In this document: positions 1 to 11,758 of the stretch, piece by piece
Numbering within the stretch: position 1 is the first letter of the stretch
Layout: each line of letters begins with the position of its first letter
Assembly (NCBI RefSeq): GCF_009905375.1
Contig: NW_027417670.1
Location: 53,612-117,611 of the forward strand
From: Apium graveolens
Taxonomy: Eukaryota > Streptophyta > Magnoliopsida > Apiales > Apiaceae
DNA: 64,000 nucleotides
Reading direction: 5' to 3'
Notes under the pieces: generated by a model
What the model was told of the DNA's origin: nothing
Seen by the model: the letters and a program-made list of their open reading frames with translations, nothing else
The model's database searches: none
Program-made: the position numbers and the translations under genes

Positions 1-1
1 T

Positions 2-514
2 CACTTTCTCAAATATCTACAATGCAAAGGCTTTGGAAATATAGCTCAGAAAATTCGAAAGTTAAAGCCATCTTACTTGAGAATGCCTTGGCAAACGGAA
101 TCAAATTCAGTTGATTGTGCAATTTTTCTGACGAGGCATATGGAAACAGACAAGGGGCATACACAGAGTTTGGAAACCCAACTAAAAGCTGAAGTGGTAA
201 GTAAATAATAACAAACTGTGACTTTTTTTGCTTCACTTTCTTGAATAAAATTATGATTTTATTATTCATTTTGATTTTAGAATGGACAACAAATTCTGAA
301 GCTTCGAACAAAATACAACAGTGCTATATTGAGTACCACTGTCAATGAAAGGAGAAATGGCATTGTGTCTGAAGCATCAAGATTTTTTAAGGATGTTGCG
401 GAGCAGACTATGATGAAGGTGGCTACTACTAAAGTTGTTGGCGTTAATGCGTCTAACAAAAAGACGGTGACTTTTGAAGCAAACTTGACAAAAAAGTTTG
501 TTGAAGCAAAATGA
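2..514 (+). CDS. Ulp1-type (C48) cysteine protease, 3' end only
   Basis: Two exons can be read, 2-196 and 281-514, joined in phase by a GTAAGT donor at 197 and a TTTTAG acceptor ending at 280. The first encodes residues ending in MPWQTESNSVDCAIFLTRHME, which matches the end of the Ulp1/SENP protease fold: a Gln oxyanion-type position, then the Asp-Cys pair holding the catalytic Cys and an FLTRHME stretch. The second exon is a Lys/Thr-rich tail ending in a TGA at 512-514. The His and Asp of the triad would lie left of the window, so the gene is partial. Family knowledge: Ulp1-like genes of this kind occur both as SUMO proteases and, in many copies, inside Mutator-like elements (Kaonashi type). 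The tail-to-tail FAR1-type gene next door favours a transposon origin, but this is inference. No inactivating change is visible in the part present. Confidence 0.6.
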
Positions 515-547
515 TTTTAAGATTGATTTTAAGTTTGATACTCTATT

Positions 548-640
548 GATATAACATTCTAATATTGATTGTGATGAGACTTTTTCATCTGTTGATATAA
601 CATTCTAATATTAATTGTGATGAGACTATTTCATCTGTAC
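548..640. repeat. 46-bp direct duplication in the 3' flank
   Basis: A block beginning GATATAACATTCTAATATT and including TGTGATGAGAC is present twice with a 46-bp offset (548 and 594) and two visible substitutions. It lies just downstream of the Ulp1-like stop codon, probably in its 3' UTR. No function suggested. Confidence 0.6.
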
Positions 641-1349
641 TAGTTCTCTTTATTAGTTTTTAAATTTATTAGGTTTTTTCTTAATATTGATAATGTTGAT
701 GGTGCAATCTTTACTTTAGTTAGTCAAACACTTAATACATATGAAGCACTTGTGATGTTACAAAAACACAACTTTGTCTAATAACACAAGTAATTTCATC
801 AATTACTAATATGTATTTCATCAATTACTAATACTGTATTCCATCAATCAGTATTACATACTAGAGCAATCAGTAAATTAATCATAAATACGCAGTACTC
901 CCCGAAAGTTGTAGTGTGTTTAATTTCTATTTCTTATTGTTACAAAATCAGTAAAATAATCCAAAGCAATCAGTAATCAGGATAATTCATTAATACTCAA
1001 ATGATATATGTAAAATAGGTGATCACTTTCATGAGCAGTGAAAGGATTCTGATCACTTTACACTAGTTGGACAAATCACTGGACCGACATTTCTAGGAGA
1101 TCTTTCTACATAGGTAGTTGAAGCTTTCGAGTGTCGAGGCCCTCGACTAGTGTTACAACCTACATCATGTTTCAGAAAAATTCCTACTACTACTAGTACA
1201 AGATATCAATTAAAGCACAAGACAAATACAAATTCATAATATGTAAGCAGAGTTATTAAAATGTACTATAGCTGTACAGAATTTAAAAGTTGAAAGCATT
1301 ACGAAATTTTCCATAAAAGCACAAATTGATTCAAAACATTTGAATCAAT
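641..1349. other. AT-rich intergenic spacer, no gene seen
   Basis: Between the tails of two converging genes. It contains short recurring AATCAGTAA and CATCAATTACTAATA words but no reading frame or structured RNA that I can support. Confidence 0.5.
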
Positions 1350-4300
1350 TTATTCTGCAACTATGTTCTTCCTCTTAGGACATCTCCTTGCATCATGAGT
1401 AGATGCCTTACATAGAGTACATTTCCGACTTCGTTTTTTGGATTTCATCACAGCTTTCTCTCTTGAACGAATTAGTCTCTTAAAATAGTTGCCTTTGTTC
1501 TTGCATACATTTGGTACGAGAACAATAATTTCTTCAGTAGGTTGTTCTCCAACCATAGCAGCCATATGATCTCTCTTAGTAAATTCAACGTCGCAACTGC
1601 CTTGATCATCCAAGTAACTATTCAACTGTTTTATAGTTTGGTGCACATAATCGAGCTTTTCAAAAACCATTCCAGCCTTATTAACAACTTGACAAAAATC
1701 ATACCAAATATGAGTCAATTTCAAAGACGCCTGTCCTATCTTGGTCTACTCATTTTCTACTGAAACGGAATTAGAGATAGTCCCAGAATTATCAACTTTC
1801 ATCCATCGATTAAGAGCAAAGCTCAAGGGATATTTTGTGACTCCAATTTGCTTCAAACCACAAAATGCATGTCTACAAACTATTTCACACATTACAAATT
1901 TTTTCCAAGAACACACATCATGATCTCTACTAACAAATACCTGCACAAAATATATATATAAAAATAAATTAACTAAGATATTATAATATTTGAAAACTGC
2001 AATAAAAAAATTAATTAAAGGAATCAGTAATAAAACTTCTAAGGAGTTGTAATATGCTTTATACTAGAATAGTGAAATAATTATTACAAGTAAATTAGTT
2101 AGCCTTGATTTCCTGATCCAAATATTAAGAACTAATTTTAATTATCCAATTAAAAAAATACTATAAGTTTATAAAAGCAATCACATACATTAACTCAAAT
2201 AATCAATAATATGCATTAAAAAAAGATCATCTTGAATAGTTTATCTTTAACTTTGACATCCCTGATTTCCATATGCGTAACCCCTTCAATTTTCTCACTC
2301 ATTCGCTTTATTTGCATGTCCAAACAAGAATAAATTATTTCTTCTTGAACTTTATAAAAAATTGCACGAGTGAATAAACTTGCCGCATCATCTTCAATAA
2401 ACCATCTACAAAAAGTCTCCGGAATACTTGTTTTTGACTCATGATCGAGCCTTGCAGTTTCGTTCCTTTGCCTTTCCATTGCATTTTGAAAACGCAACCA
2501 AAATTCACATAATGTATCTCCTTGCCTATGGAACTGCCCAAAAAAAATCACTCTCTGATCTTGAAGTTGTTCTCATTAGACCAAGCATAGGCGCGTCTCT
2601 AAACCACGCTCGAATCCAAGAAGATCTGATGCAATACATATCTAAAAGCCACTTATTATCTTCCAATTTAAACTCCTTTATGACTTCTTTCCACCCAATC
2701 TATCTCTAAAATTGATGACCATATATAAGCCTTCATTTTCTCCATAAAATCGGTCTCTTTGCACAAACGATTACCTAGCTGCAAAATTTAGACAAAAACA
2801 AAATATAAGATTATAACTGTTATTATTTTGCACGACTTCAAATAGAGTATGACAAACAAATTTTATTTTCAAACGGATTGCAGGGACAAATTTTAATGAT
2901 TATAATAATATTTTTTTAATAAACATCAACATGTTTAAGCTACTTCCTAATTATAAATAATATTATATTTAGTTAGAATTATGTTAACAGGACATTCACA
3001 TGTAATATGTTTTGCAAATTATGATACAATAAGAGAATAATCAACCATTGATTATTATAATCAGCAACTAGAAAATATTTTCAAAAAATGAACAATTATA
3101 TAGAGCAAAAAAATAAATTTCATATACTATACCTTAATAGGAAATTTTTGCATAATGTGCCACATGCAGAGACGATGCTTAATGGCAAGCAAACCATTTT
3201 CGGCAGAAAATGCATTACGAATAGCGACCTTCATAGCAGGACACTGATCAGTCACAATGACAACTACATTTCTTCCATAGCTTTTTTAAGATTACTAAAA
3301 GCCCAAATGTAATCAACAATACTTTCATGTGATAGAAGGAAAGCGTCAAAAGTAACACACTTGTCGTGTTTATCCACACCAGTGAAAGGGGCAAAGATCA
3401 TATTGTACCTGAGAAATAAAAATTAGTAAAATATTACCACCATAATCATTAAACATCACTAACAGAAATCATTAAATATATATGAGTTGTTTACTTTTCT
3501 TTTAAAAATGAATTAAAAGTACAATTTTCATACTTGTTTGTATCAAAAGTCGCATCAAACGATACTGCATCATCATATTGTTCGAAATTCCGTCGACCGA
3601 TTGCATCGGCTCAGAAAATCTTGGTCAAGTGCCCACCAGAATCAACGTCGTAATCAAAATAAAAAGATTCTGATGTTTCTTGAATGACCTTAAACTTATC
3701 AATAATCATTTGTCCATCCCTTTCTCTGACAAATGATTTCAAATAGCGATTAAAATTTCTAAAATCGCGTAAAGAAGCACCTACATTGGCATAACCACCT
3801 GCTTGTTCCTTCGCGAAGCCAAAATTTTTGCTAGGACCGATATTCACTTTCGAAGCATCAAAAACAATATTTCTCAAACTAATATTCATCTCTCTATTAG
3901 ACCTCAAAAACTGTCGACCAGATTCAGTAGCCAAAGGATGGTTATGGACTTCAACAAAAGTTTGAATAAAATATTTATCTTCACCCATAAACTTCAGGAC
4001 AATTTTGGCTTTGCAACCACACCTTTGAGAAATAGTCCGCCGTCTCTTAACAGATTTTCTCTCATCGTAAAAATCATTAAATCCTTCACAACTACAAACA
4101 TAATTTTTAAGAAGTATAGTCTTAACATCATCTTTATCTTTCTTTTCTGTTCCCTTGTGAACACCAAAACCACCAAGATAAGCATATTCTTTGTAAAATC
4201 TATATCCTTTATCTAAACTAACAAAAACTTGAATTTTGAATGGGACGCTGATATCACCAACACAACTTGGTTTATAATACTTCCTACCACCAGGAGACAC

Positions 4301-4887
4301 TATGTAATCTGTAACTGAACATTCACTATCTACTGATCCTCCTACACTACTAACAACACTACTACAATTAATCAGAGAACCATCACCACAACTTGAACCT
4401 GGAAATTAAAATATTATCATGATTAGTGCCAACCTATCATGACTAATAAAAGTACTTTTAAAAACTAAATTAACATGTACACTTAGATCAAAATATGAGT
4501 AATCAGTTTTTGTTCAACAGATTAATCTCATGAATTAATATAACAATAGCAAAAATCAGTTAACGAGCATAATCAGTAAAGTTAACATATACACGTAGCT
4601 CAACTTTGATTTTATAAAATTCAACACCTAATTAGAATTTACAGCATATTACAAAATATAAACTAAAAAATCAATGTTTGCGCAGTTGATTAGCTAACAT
4701 TAATTACTAATATAAATATAAAAATTACAAAGAACTTCGTTAATCGATATGTGATGATAAAACAATGGAAAAATCTAAAAAACAACATGATTAGATCACA
4801 AATTTAACAATTCAACAAAGAGACTAACATAAAATGATGCATAATACCTTGGTTATCACTGATTTTGGTCAATTTTGATATAATCAT
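1350..4887 (-). pseudogene. FAR1/FRS-type (MULE transposase-derived) gene, broken
   Basis: Read on the minus strand, exons are visible at 4848-4887, 3534-4398, 3133-3408, about 2216-2778, and from 1940 down to 1350. Domains in order: FAR1 DNA-binding domain with its Cys/His zinc ligands (YVCSCEG, QRCGCKAKI, VEVHNHPL); MULE transposase core (VSFDATFDTNKY then, across an intron, YNMIFAPFTGVD; VIVTDQCPAMK; RLCMWHIMQKFP); SWIM zinc finger (CEIVCRHAFCGLK); and a final CTLCKASTHDARRCPKR zinc knuckle. FAR1/FHY3-related proteins are transcription factors domesticated from Mutator-like transposases. This copy cannot make a full protein. A TGA at 3611-3613 sits where the family has Trp before ADA, there is a TAG at 1746-1748, and exon 4 has two frame changes (near 2680 and near 2540). 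It is either a dead host FRS gene or the transposase of a decayed MULE. The neighbouring Ulp1-like gene in convergent orientation fits the second. Confidence 0.85.
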
Positions 4888-4893
4888 CTTCAA

Positions 4894-5187
4894 AAATACA
4901 TACTTAGCTATGGAGCTTATAAACGAGAGCGAGAGAGAGAGGGGGGTATCGAGAGATAGAGAAATTGATAGATACAGAGTATAAACTGAGAGAAATTTGC
5001 AGAAGAGAGAGAAAGAAGAAAGAGGAGAAAAATACTGTTATGACAGAGTTAATGCTGAGATCAATGTCTTTTTTTATTTTTATTTTTATTGAAATAAACG
5101 GCTGTGATTAAAGTGGGCTCTTAACAGATCAATGGTGCAGATTAGGTTTGCAGTTTTTATTTTAATTTTAGTTTGTATTTGAGCATT

Positions 5188-5234
<47 letters not shown>

Positions 5235-5755
5235 TTAAACATATTTTTTGTGATACAATAAGAAGTTATGTGTTAAATTTTGATCGGTCTTTTAGTTATA
5301 AATGTTGAGCATTCACACCAATTCCACTAATAAAAACATTGCAAATTCATAAAATTTAGTGGTTTATGTGTACTAGACAAACCCTAAACTAAAATGTATT
5401 ACTAGCCTATATATTATAAATTATCGGATCGGTATCCATATTTTGGTTCATATATAATTTTTAACTTTACTTTGACCCCATGGATTATGCATTTTTAGGT
5501 TTGATATCCATGTTAGGTTTAAAATATCCATATACTTATTATGACCCATTTTAATTTTAGAAATTTTGCAATACAACTTTAAATATAAATTTTGTTAATA
5601 ATGGTAAGTTTTTAATATAAATCTATATATTATAAATTGTTGGATAACCATCTCTTAAGGTATCCTCGTTTGTTTTGACGTAATCTAACTACGTAATTAC
5701 AAATAAGTTTAATCTTGGGAGAAAAACCTAAATAACCATTTTTAAATAACAATCG
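4894..5755. other. GA-rich leader region and AT-rich spacer
   Basis: 4920-5040 is a GAGAGA-rich purine tract directly upstream of the FAR1-type gene start, as often seen in plant 5' UTRs or core promoters. The rest is AT-rich with no supported gene. Confidence 0.45.
5191..5231. repeat. (AT)n microsatellite, about 20 units
   Basis: An uninterrupted alternating AT run. Confidence 0.95.
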
Positions 5756-6194
5756 CCCAAAATACCCACCAGAATTTTAAACTGTCCAAAATACCCACCA
5801 GATACTCCATTTTTAGTAGTGGAGTATCAGGTTGATACTCCACTCACGTAGGAGTATCAGGATGATACTTCTTTGTCAGTGGAGTATCGACTCATATACT
5901 CCTTTGTCAGTGGAGTAACATACTCCTTTGTCAATGGAGTATCATCTAAAATTTTAAAATTTTATTTTTATTTTTTTAAAAATATTTAAAAAAATAAAAA
6001 TAAAAGTGATACTCCACTGGAAAAGGAGTATCAGACTGATACTCCACTGATAGAGGAGTATCTGCCATGATACTCTGCTGAGAAATGAGTATCATCATAA
6101 TATTCCATTGAAAGTAGTGTATCATCTTGATACTCCAGTATCAGTGGAGTATCTGGTGGATATTTTGGGCACTTTTCAGAATGGGTATTTTGGG
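5756..6194. mobile_element. Fold-back MITE-like element of nested GGAGTATCA hairpins
   Basis: The ends are inverted repeats. The left side reads CCCAAAATACCCACCAGA and CCAAAATACCCACCAGATACTCC; the right side reads GGAGTATCTGGTGGATATTTTGGGC and GTATTTTGGG. Between them lie roughly ten imperfect units of about 24-31 bp. The best form is GGAGTATCA, a short loop, then TGATACTCC, so each unit is itself a small palindrome. The centre (about 5942-6010) is an AT-rich palindromic spacer. The whole 440 bp could fold into one long hairpin. No target-site duplication could be assigned and no transposase is present. Superfamily not determined. Confidence 0.65.
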
Positions 6195-7402
6195 AAAAAG
6201 TACATCTAAAAAGAGATATTTTTGTCATTTTTTCTTCAATCTTTTTTCTGAAAACTCAACACCAACTCTACTATTATTAGTCTACAAATATAAGGTTTTC
6301 TCGTATGTTTTTGGCTTGGTGTTTGATATACTAATAGTGTTTTTCTGAAAATGTTCAACATATTAAATTATATTTTAAAAAAGAAATTTATAATTTATAA
6401 AATGGTACTAAAATTAGAACTTTAGCCTATATTAAAAAAAATAAGTATTTGTTAGGAATCACATATATTTTTTATAATTAACAAAATATATAACATGATC
6501 ATTCATTAATTAGATGAACTATCACTGTCTCATAGCCGTTGACAGAGTACCTATCAACTGATAAATTTTTGCAAAATTTTCATATAGATCTCAACAAATA
6601 GTCATTGATATAATTATTCATTCGATGTTCATAATTAACTCAATGGATAAATAGAATAGAATTGTTAACTGTAAATATGAAATGTCATGTAATTATGTCT
6701 AAGTGAAGTTAGTCATCAACTGCTAAAAAGAATAGACTATTAACGGCTAAATGTATCAACTCATCAACTTCTAGAAGAATACACTATCAATTAATAGAGT
6801 AATAGATATCAATTGACAGTGACTTGACAAAGCATATATATCAAATCTGACAAAACACGAGGGCTGATAGAAGATCTCAGTTTAAAAATGGAAGCCAAGA
6901 CAAAAAGTACATTTCATCTTGAATTATGAAGAAAAAGAAACATTCTTTTTACATGAATGACAAATTGGAGTGTTATTCAAAATAATATATTCAGATAAAA
7001 TCTAGTCTCATTTATCAAATTTCACGTAAAAGAATGCATAAGTAATCATACTGGATTCAGAAGATCGTACGTCGAATTGACTAGAAAAGATTGTAACGCG
7101 ATGATATATAAATTAAGTTGTAATAGTGTTTTGTTTAATAAATAAGAAAAATAGAGTTTTTTCATAAATTTCAGTTGAGAACACTGTCTCTGAGAGAAAT
7201 ACTGTAAAAAAAATTGTGACCGTTTATTTATTCAATATATAACCCATATGACAAGTCGAAAAACAAACCATGGAAATTTTTATATCTTCTGCGTTCTATT
7301 TCAGTTTAGTAATTGTTCAAGTTTGAAAAAAGTTAAAAATTATAATTTATTTCCAATCCCCTATAAATTATCCAAGTATTGATTGTTAGTAAATAATAAT
7401 TG
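6195..7402. other. AT-rich intergenic DNA, no gene seen
   Basis: Recurring short words such as TCAACTG and ATCAACT occur around 6530-6830, but I see no frame, RNA or clear element ends. Confidence 0.45.
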
Positions 7403-7650
7403 CTACTCCCTCTGTCCCTAAATACTTTTTTCATTTGTGTCGGACACGTTTGTCAATGCACGTTTTTTATTGGTAATATCTTTAATTTCGTATTAGTATT
7501 AAATATAAAAATTTCACTGTATTAAAATACTCGTAAACACGAATAAAATAAGATCACTCATGACTATGTTTGATCTTATAGATTAACCGTAAATTAATAG
7601 TTAATCGTTTAACGTGAACAGTGAAAAGTATTGTGGTACATAGAGAATAT
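7403..7650. mobile_element. Stowaway-like (Tc1/mariner) MITE, decayed
   Basis: The left end TACTCCCTCTGTCCCTAAATACTTTT carries the well-known CTCCCTCYGTCCC Stowaway terminus preceded by TA. About 240 bp later comes AAAAGTATTGTGGTACATAGAGAATA, a degenerate inverted copy. Non-coding. The matching TA target site is plausible but the right end is mutated. Confidence 0.65.
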
Positions 7651-8219
7651 TAGGATTTAAAGATCTTGAATGTATTCAATTAATCATTGATAAGAAGGAT
7701 ACAGGTGTGAAGATTTCAATTCTGGATGAAGAAAACTATTGTCATTGTCTGCGAGTTTTGTTAATTCCTCTAGAGACAATCACAACATTAAATTTTTGTT
7801 TTTGATTTTTTTATTAAATCGCCTCCATTCATTTTTTCACTTCGAACCAGATTGAACCCAAGTCTGTATATTAAAGTACCACCACTACCAATTGTCCAAT
7901 TCCCTCAAAAAAAAAATGTACCAGTACCAATCATTATAGCACACATGCATCATGCATGCTTAAACTTATAGAGTTATATTCATATTTTAATCAATCAAGC
8001 ACTCATCAGCTGTCCACATTTGACCGTTGGCTTCTTTTGTTTAGCGTCACTCAAACGGCCACCTTTGCTTTTTCTTGCTCATTTCCAATTGATACTTATA
8101 ATTGACATCTACTCCCACTCTCTTCAGTCTTCTTACAACTCCAACTCTATCTAATACACACTCTATCTTCCACAACTCTCTCTGTTCTCTCCTCTTACTC
8201 TTAGTTCAGAGCTGAACAA

Positions 8220-8934
8220 ATGGACAAAATGGTCAATGAAACATCCTCAGAAGCTGCCTTTACTCCAACTCAGAGCCATGAAACAGTGCATGATCAGAAC
8301 CAAGAAGCTGATCTCAACTCCCCGAGTTCTGTCAGTGTGATCCGCAAGACTAGCACCCCTGATCGTCTCAAGGTGCCTAAACCATTCAAATTCCCCGAAA
8401 GGTAATTTGTAAAATAATTGAGTTTGCTATTCAACGAGGTCTTAATGCGTGTAGTTGTTTTTGTTAAAGAGTAGAAGATCCTGTTCGGGGCTTTCTCTAT
8501 CACATTAAGATTTTAGACGGATTAATTACTTAGCATGATATCAGAGCTCGGTTTAGGGAGGGATTCAGGTGCGACTCGGGAGTGTTAAAGAGTGTAAAAT
8601 GATCGGGCCTTTCTTTAGCAACTTAAGATTTCAGTGTGACCGGTTACTTAACGGTTTTCCAAAAACATATTTTACATTTTGTGCTAAAACTTATTTTATA
8701 TTTTGTGCCAAGTTCGGTGAATTGATATTTGCATGATCATGTGCACGTGAATATTTAAATTTGTACAGACCGAACATAATTAAAATGTCAGAGTTCTGTT
8801 TTTTATTTGACAGGTATACAAGCCCGACTGATCTAATGGTGTCGCCTGTTTCAAAAGGTCTGATTGCTAGAAGCAGGAAGATCGGTCCACTTTTACCACC
8901 AAGCAACAGTCAAAACAAAGTGTGCTTAAATTAA
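8220..8934 (+). CDS. Small conserved plant protein of unknown function (100 aa)
   Basis: Two exons, 8220-8401 and 8814-8934, joined by GTAATT donor and CAG acceptor in phase (AG+G = Arg), giving 100 residues. The N-terminal half is acidic and Ser/Thr/Gln-rich, likely disordered. The C-terminal half is the more conserved-looking part, with TPDRLKVPKPFKFPERYTSP, then LMVSPVSKGLIARSRK and a GPLLPPS tail. The start follows a CT-rich leader (8110-8215) typical of plant 5' UTRs. I recall similar short plant proteins but no established function or name, and no catalytic motif or membrane segment is visible. The RSRK stretch could be a weak nuclear signal (inference). Confidence 0.7.
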
Positions 8935-9963
8935 GTCAACGCAGGGTTTGAATATTCTAATTCTGCAGACACAAGATTCAAACTTCACAGAGCTGGATGG
9001 TCTTGCAAACTTTGGGTGTGCCAGAAGTTATCAAATTCTTGGTCAAGCCTTAACTGTAATGTAATATAACATTTGTGCTCTTCAGAATTTTATATTTTTA
9101 GTCTTTAGACTTGTTATCGTGCTTCTTATTATTTGAATATGGTGTGTCATGTCACTTGTGAAGTCGAATTTACTTGACCGTTTATGCTTCAAACTTACCT
9201 TACAAACGTTATGTGTATTTTGGTATTTTCGTGTACCAAACCTTAAACTCGAATCCGACCCGGATTTGCATTCGTATATCAATTTGGTGATACTAACTCG
9301 GAACTAATATATTCGTGTTTACCCGTTTTAGTACATGGATTATATACAAAAAATATTAATTGTTGAAAAATGTAATAGATAATTAAATGGTGAAGTGCTC
9401 ACTTACGTAGTCAAAGAATAATAAAATATATTTTAATATTTACAATTATATATATGTTATTAATAGGTAAATTTCACATTTGGTATTTAGTATATATATA
9501 TGTATATTATATATTTTTAAAAATTTAATTATTTATTTATTTCGTGTACTTTCGTTCCGTGTCGTGTACCTATATCGGAAACCCAAACCCGATACTAATT
9601 ATTTTCGTGTTTTTTCGTGTTCGTGTGCCAAAATTTTGAACCCAAACACTAAATATTCTTATTCATGTCGTTTCGTACCGTGTTCACGTGTCGTATACGA
9701 ATATTGCCAGGTCTGTCAAGTAGCGGTAATATATAATATAAGATCCAGTGTAGTCTTTCTCTAACGTCTTAAGGTTTTAGATAAACGGATCATATTAGGT
9801 ATGGCAAGACTAACAAGTAGTCTACTCAATTCTTGAACCAGCAACTAAGGTATAGTCGTGCTAAAGCATTTTTACGGAAGCCTCAGGACCAGCTAGCAAC
9901 TTTTGATAAGTTTTACTAAAAGATTGTACATTAGTGAAACGAAAACAAAGTTGATTCTTCAAA
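8935..9963. other. Intergenic DNA with a degenerate repeat
   Basis: 8935-9110 is the likely 3' UTR of the upstream gene. From about 9230 to 9715 the sequence is rich in TTTCGTGT, CGTGTACC and CGTGTCGTG words and ends ATTGCCAGGTCTG. On the minus strand this starts CAGACCTGGCAA and continues with ACACG-rich runs, a layout I associate with non-autonomous elements in eudicots. Boundaries and superfamily are not secured. Confidence 0.4.
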
Positions 9964-10646
9964 TTATTCTAAACGAACTTCGTACCATTGAACAGAACCA
10001 ACATCACCAGCAATTTCTAGTTCACAAACAGAAGAGACTAGGAAAGATACAGCATCATCAATGTTTTCGAATCTTGCAAGGTCAGGTGGGAGTGATTTCC
10101 CTGGCCAGTTTTCTAGCCAGTTCTTCAACTTAACCCTCAATTCTTCTTCTGATACAAACACCTCAGTCTCTCCTGGTTCCATTAAAACGTACGTATCTGA
10201 CGATAGATTGGCCCTGCTCCTCCTTGATGCAAATGTCTTTTTCCGCAAAAAATTAAACATATTTAGATACAAGTTATAAGTTCAGACAGTTTAAAAATAG
10301 CCTGGAAGCAATTGATTTTACCTTCAAATAATTTCTTTTATGGTCTGCAACTTTCGGATAAATAGAGGGACAAGGGCTAGTAACAGCTTGTGACCTTGCT
10401 ATAACATTGACAGCTTCACTCCTGTGTGTCACTACATTCTTACCTAGATGATTATTCAAGTTACAACTTACTATATGCAACCATTTAGACACATGCATTG
10501 AACTTTGAAGCTTAAATAAGACCGAAATTGTGTACTTAATGACCAGAGAATGAAACAAGTTATGACTTACAGTTGGAATTTTGGATGAGTTTGTTGCAAC
10601 AGAAAGCCTTGTTCACTGTTATGGCATTGCCTGCAGCTCTAATCAT
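9964..10646 (-). CDS. CRR7: CHLORORESPIRATORY REDUCTION 7-like protein
   Basis: Three minus-strand exons, 10571-10646, 10322-10443 and 9964-10236, join in phase at GT-AG junctions to give 156 residues, the length I recall for plant CRR7. The first two exons (about 66 residues) are basic, Ser/Asn-rich and poor in acidic residues, as expected for a chloroplast transit peptide. Exon 3 holds the conserved domain: [20 protein letters not shown], then [25 protein letters not shown] and the terminal QWYEVRLE, which is the signature of the CRR7 family shared with cyanobacteria. Family knowledge: CRR7 is a stromal factor needed to accumulate the chloroplast NDH complex used in cyclic electron flow. 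All exons are intact, so it is probably functional. The assignment rests on recalled family motifs, not on a search. Confidence 0.82.
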
Positions 10647-11758
10647 TGTTTCTTGATAGGATGAAAAGAAGTAGCCAGAGTCTGCATATCAGAATGAGTA
10701 GACTGCAGCAGCAGCCAATGTTCTTATTGAGTGGATATCTGATGTTAAAGATGAGGCTCTATTATCCCTATGTTTCTTACCCACTTTGCCCTCTTTTTTT
10801 CATTTTTTTCTTACCAAGTCAAATATTTCTCTTTCAGTCTCTAAGCTTCATTTTCCTACAACTTCAATTTTAGAAAAGATCCAAAAATAAAAAATCAAAG
10901 GCTCAACAATTTAATATCAATCAGGGCTTGTAGTGTTGCAGCTATAATTAGATTAGAAGTTGCTGCTACAATATCAGAAGGAACATTACTCCCTTCCAAA
11001 CGATAAGACATAGATAGGATGCTCGAGATCAATGACATAAATAGGATGCTCGAACGATAAATAGGATGCTTGAGCTAAATGACATAAATAGGATGCTCGA
11101 GCTATATGACGAGAAAAAAACAGCAAGTGTTTTAACAAATGTAAAATTATTAACAGAATTAGAAACACAGCTTTTATATTCTACATGAAGGCTTCAGCTT
11201 TCAGAAAAGTTATATTTGTAGAATAGAATAACAAAATACCCAAAGATAACCAGCTAAAATATAGGCTCTGTAATATTTGGATTATTTACAAGCAACATTA
11301 ATCTATAACAAGTAAAGTCTTTATATAGATCATCAATTGTTATCTAAAAATAAAAAAATGCATAAAATTAGTAAGCAACATCAGGATGTTTTACAACTGG
11401 GGACTATCTCTAGTAAATTCTGCCACATTCCAACAGACACATAACAGTTAAGATTTGCCTAGCATCCCAAATTTGGCGCCTGGCCTTTCTTATAAATCGA
11501 AAAATCATAACAAAACGTTAAACCTTTTCTTCAAGTATCACAAATAACCTCTTTCTTGAATCCTTTAAGTTCTGCTTTGGTGTAGTTTTTATATCAAAAG
11601 ATTGTGCTTGTACTCTCCTGCGATTTTCAGAAAGCACTTCGGTTATTACAGTCTGCCCCTAATTCATCTCTTATCACGCTCAATACTCGTGCATTGTCGT
11701 GTGAGTTTGAGGCTAGATAGGGGATCTCAAAGGAAGGACTTAGGCTAGCTTGACTAGA
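10647..11758. other. Intergenic region between divergent genes
   Basis: It separates the starts of the CRR7-like gene (minus) and the Ser-rich gene (plus), so it should hold both promoters. CT-rich runs occur at 10790-10860. Apart from a small minisatellite I see no further gene. Confidence 0.5.
11005..11110. repeat. Minisatellite, four imperfect 19-31 bp units
   Basis: The core ATAAATAGGATGCTCGAGC (variants ATAGATAGG, GCTTGAGC) recurs four times, linked by AAATGAC-type spacers. Short local tandem array. Confidence 0.8.

Noticed and set aside
11005..11110. Short repeats considered as a CRISPR array
   Set aside because: Eukaryotic context, variable units without unique spacers of fixed length.
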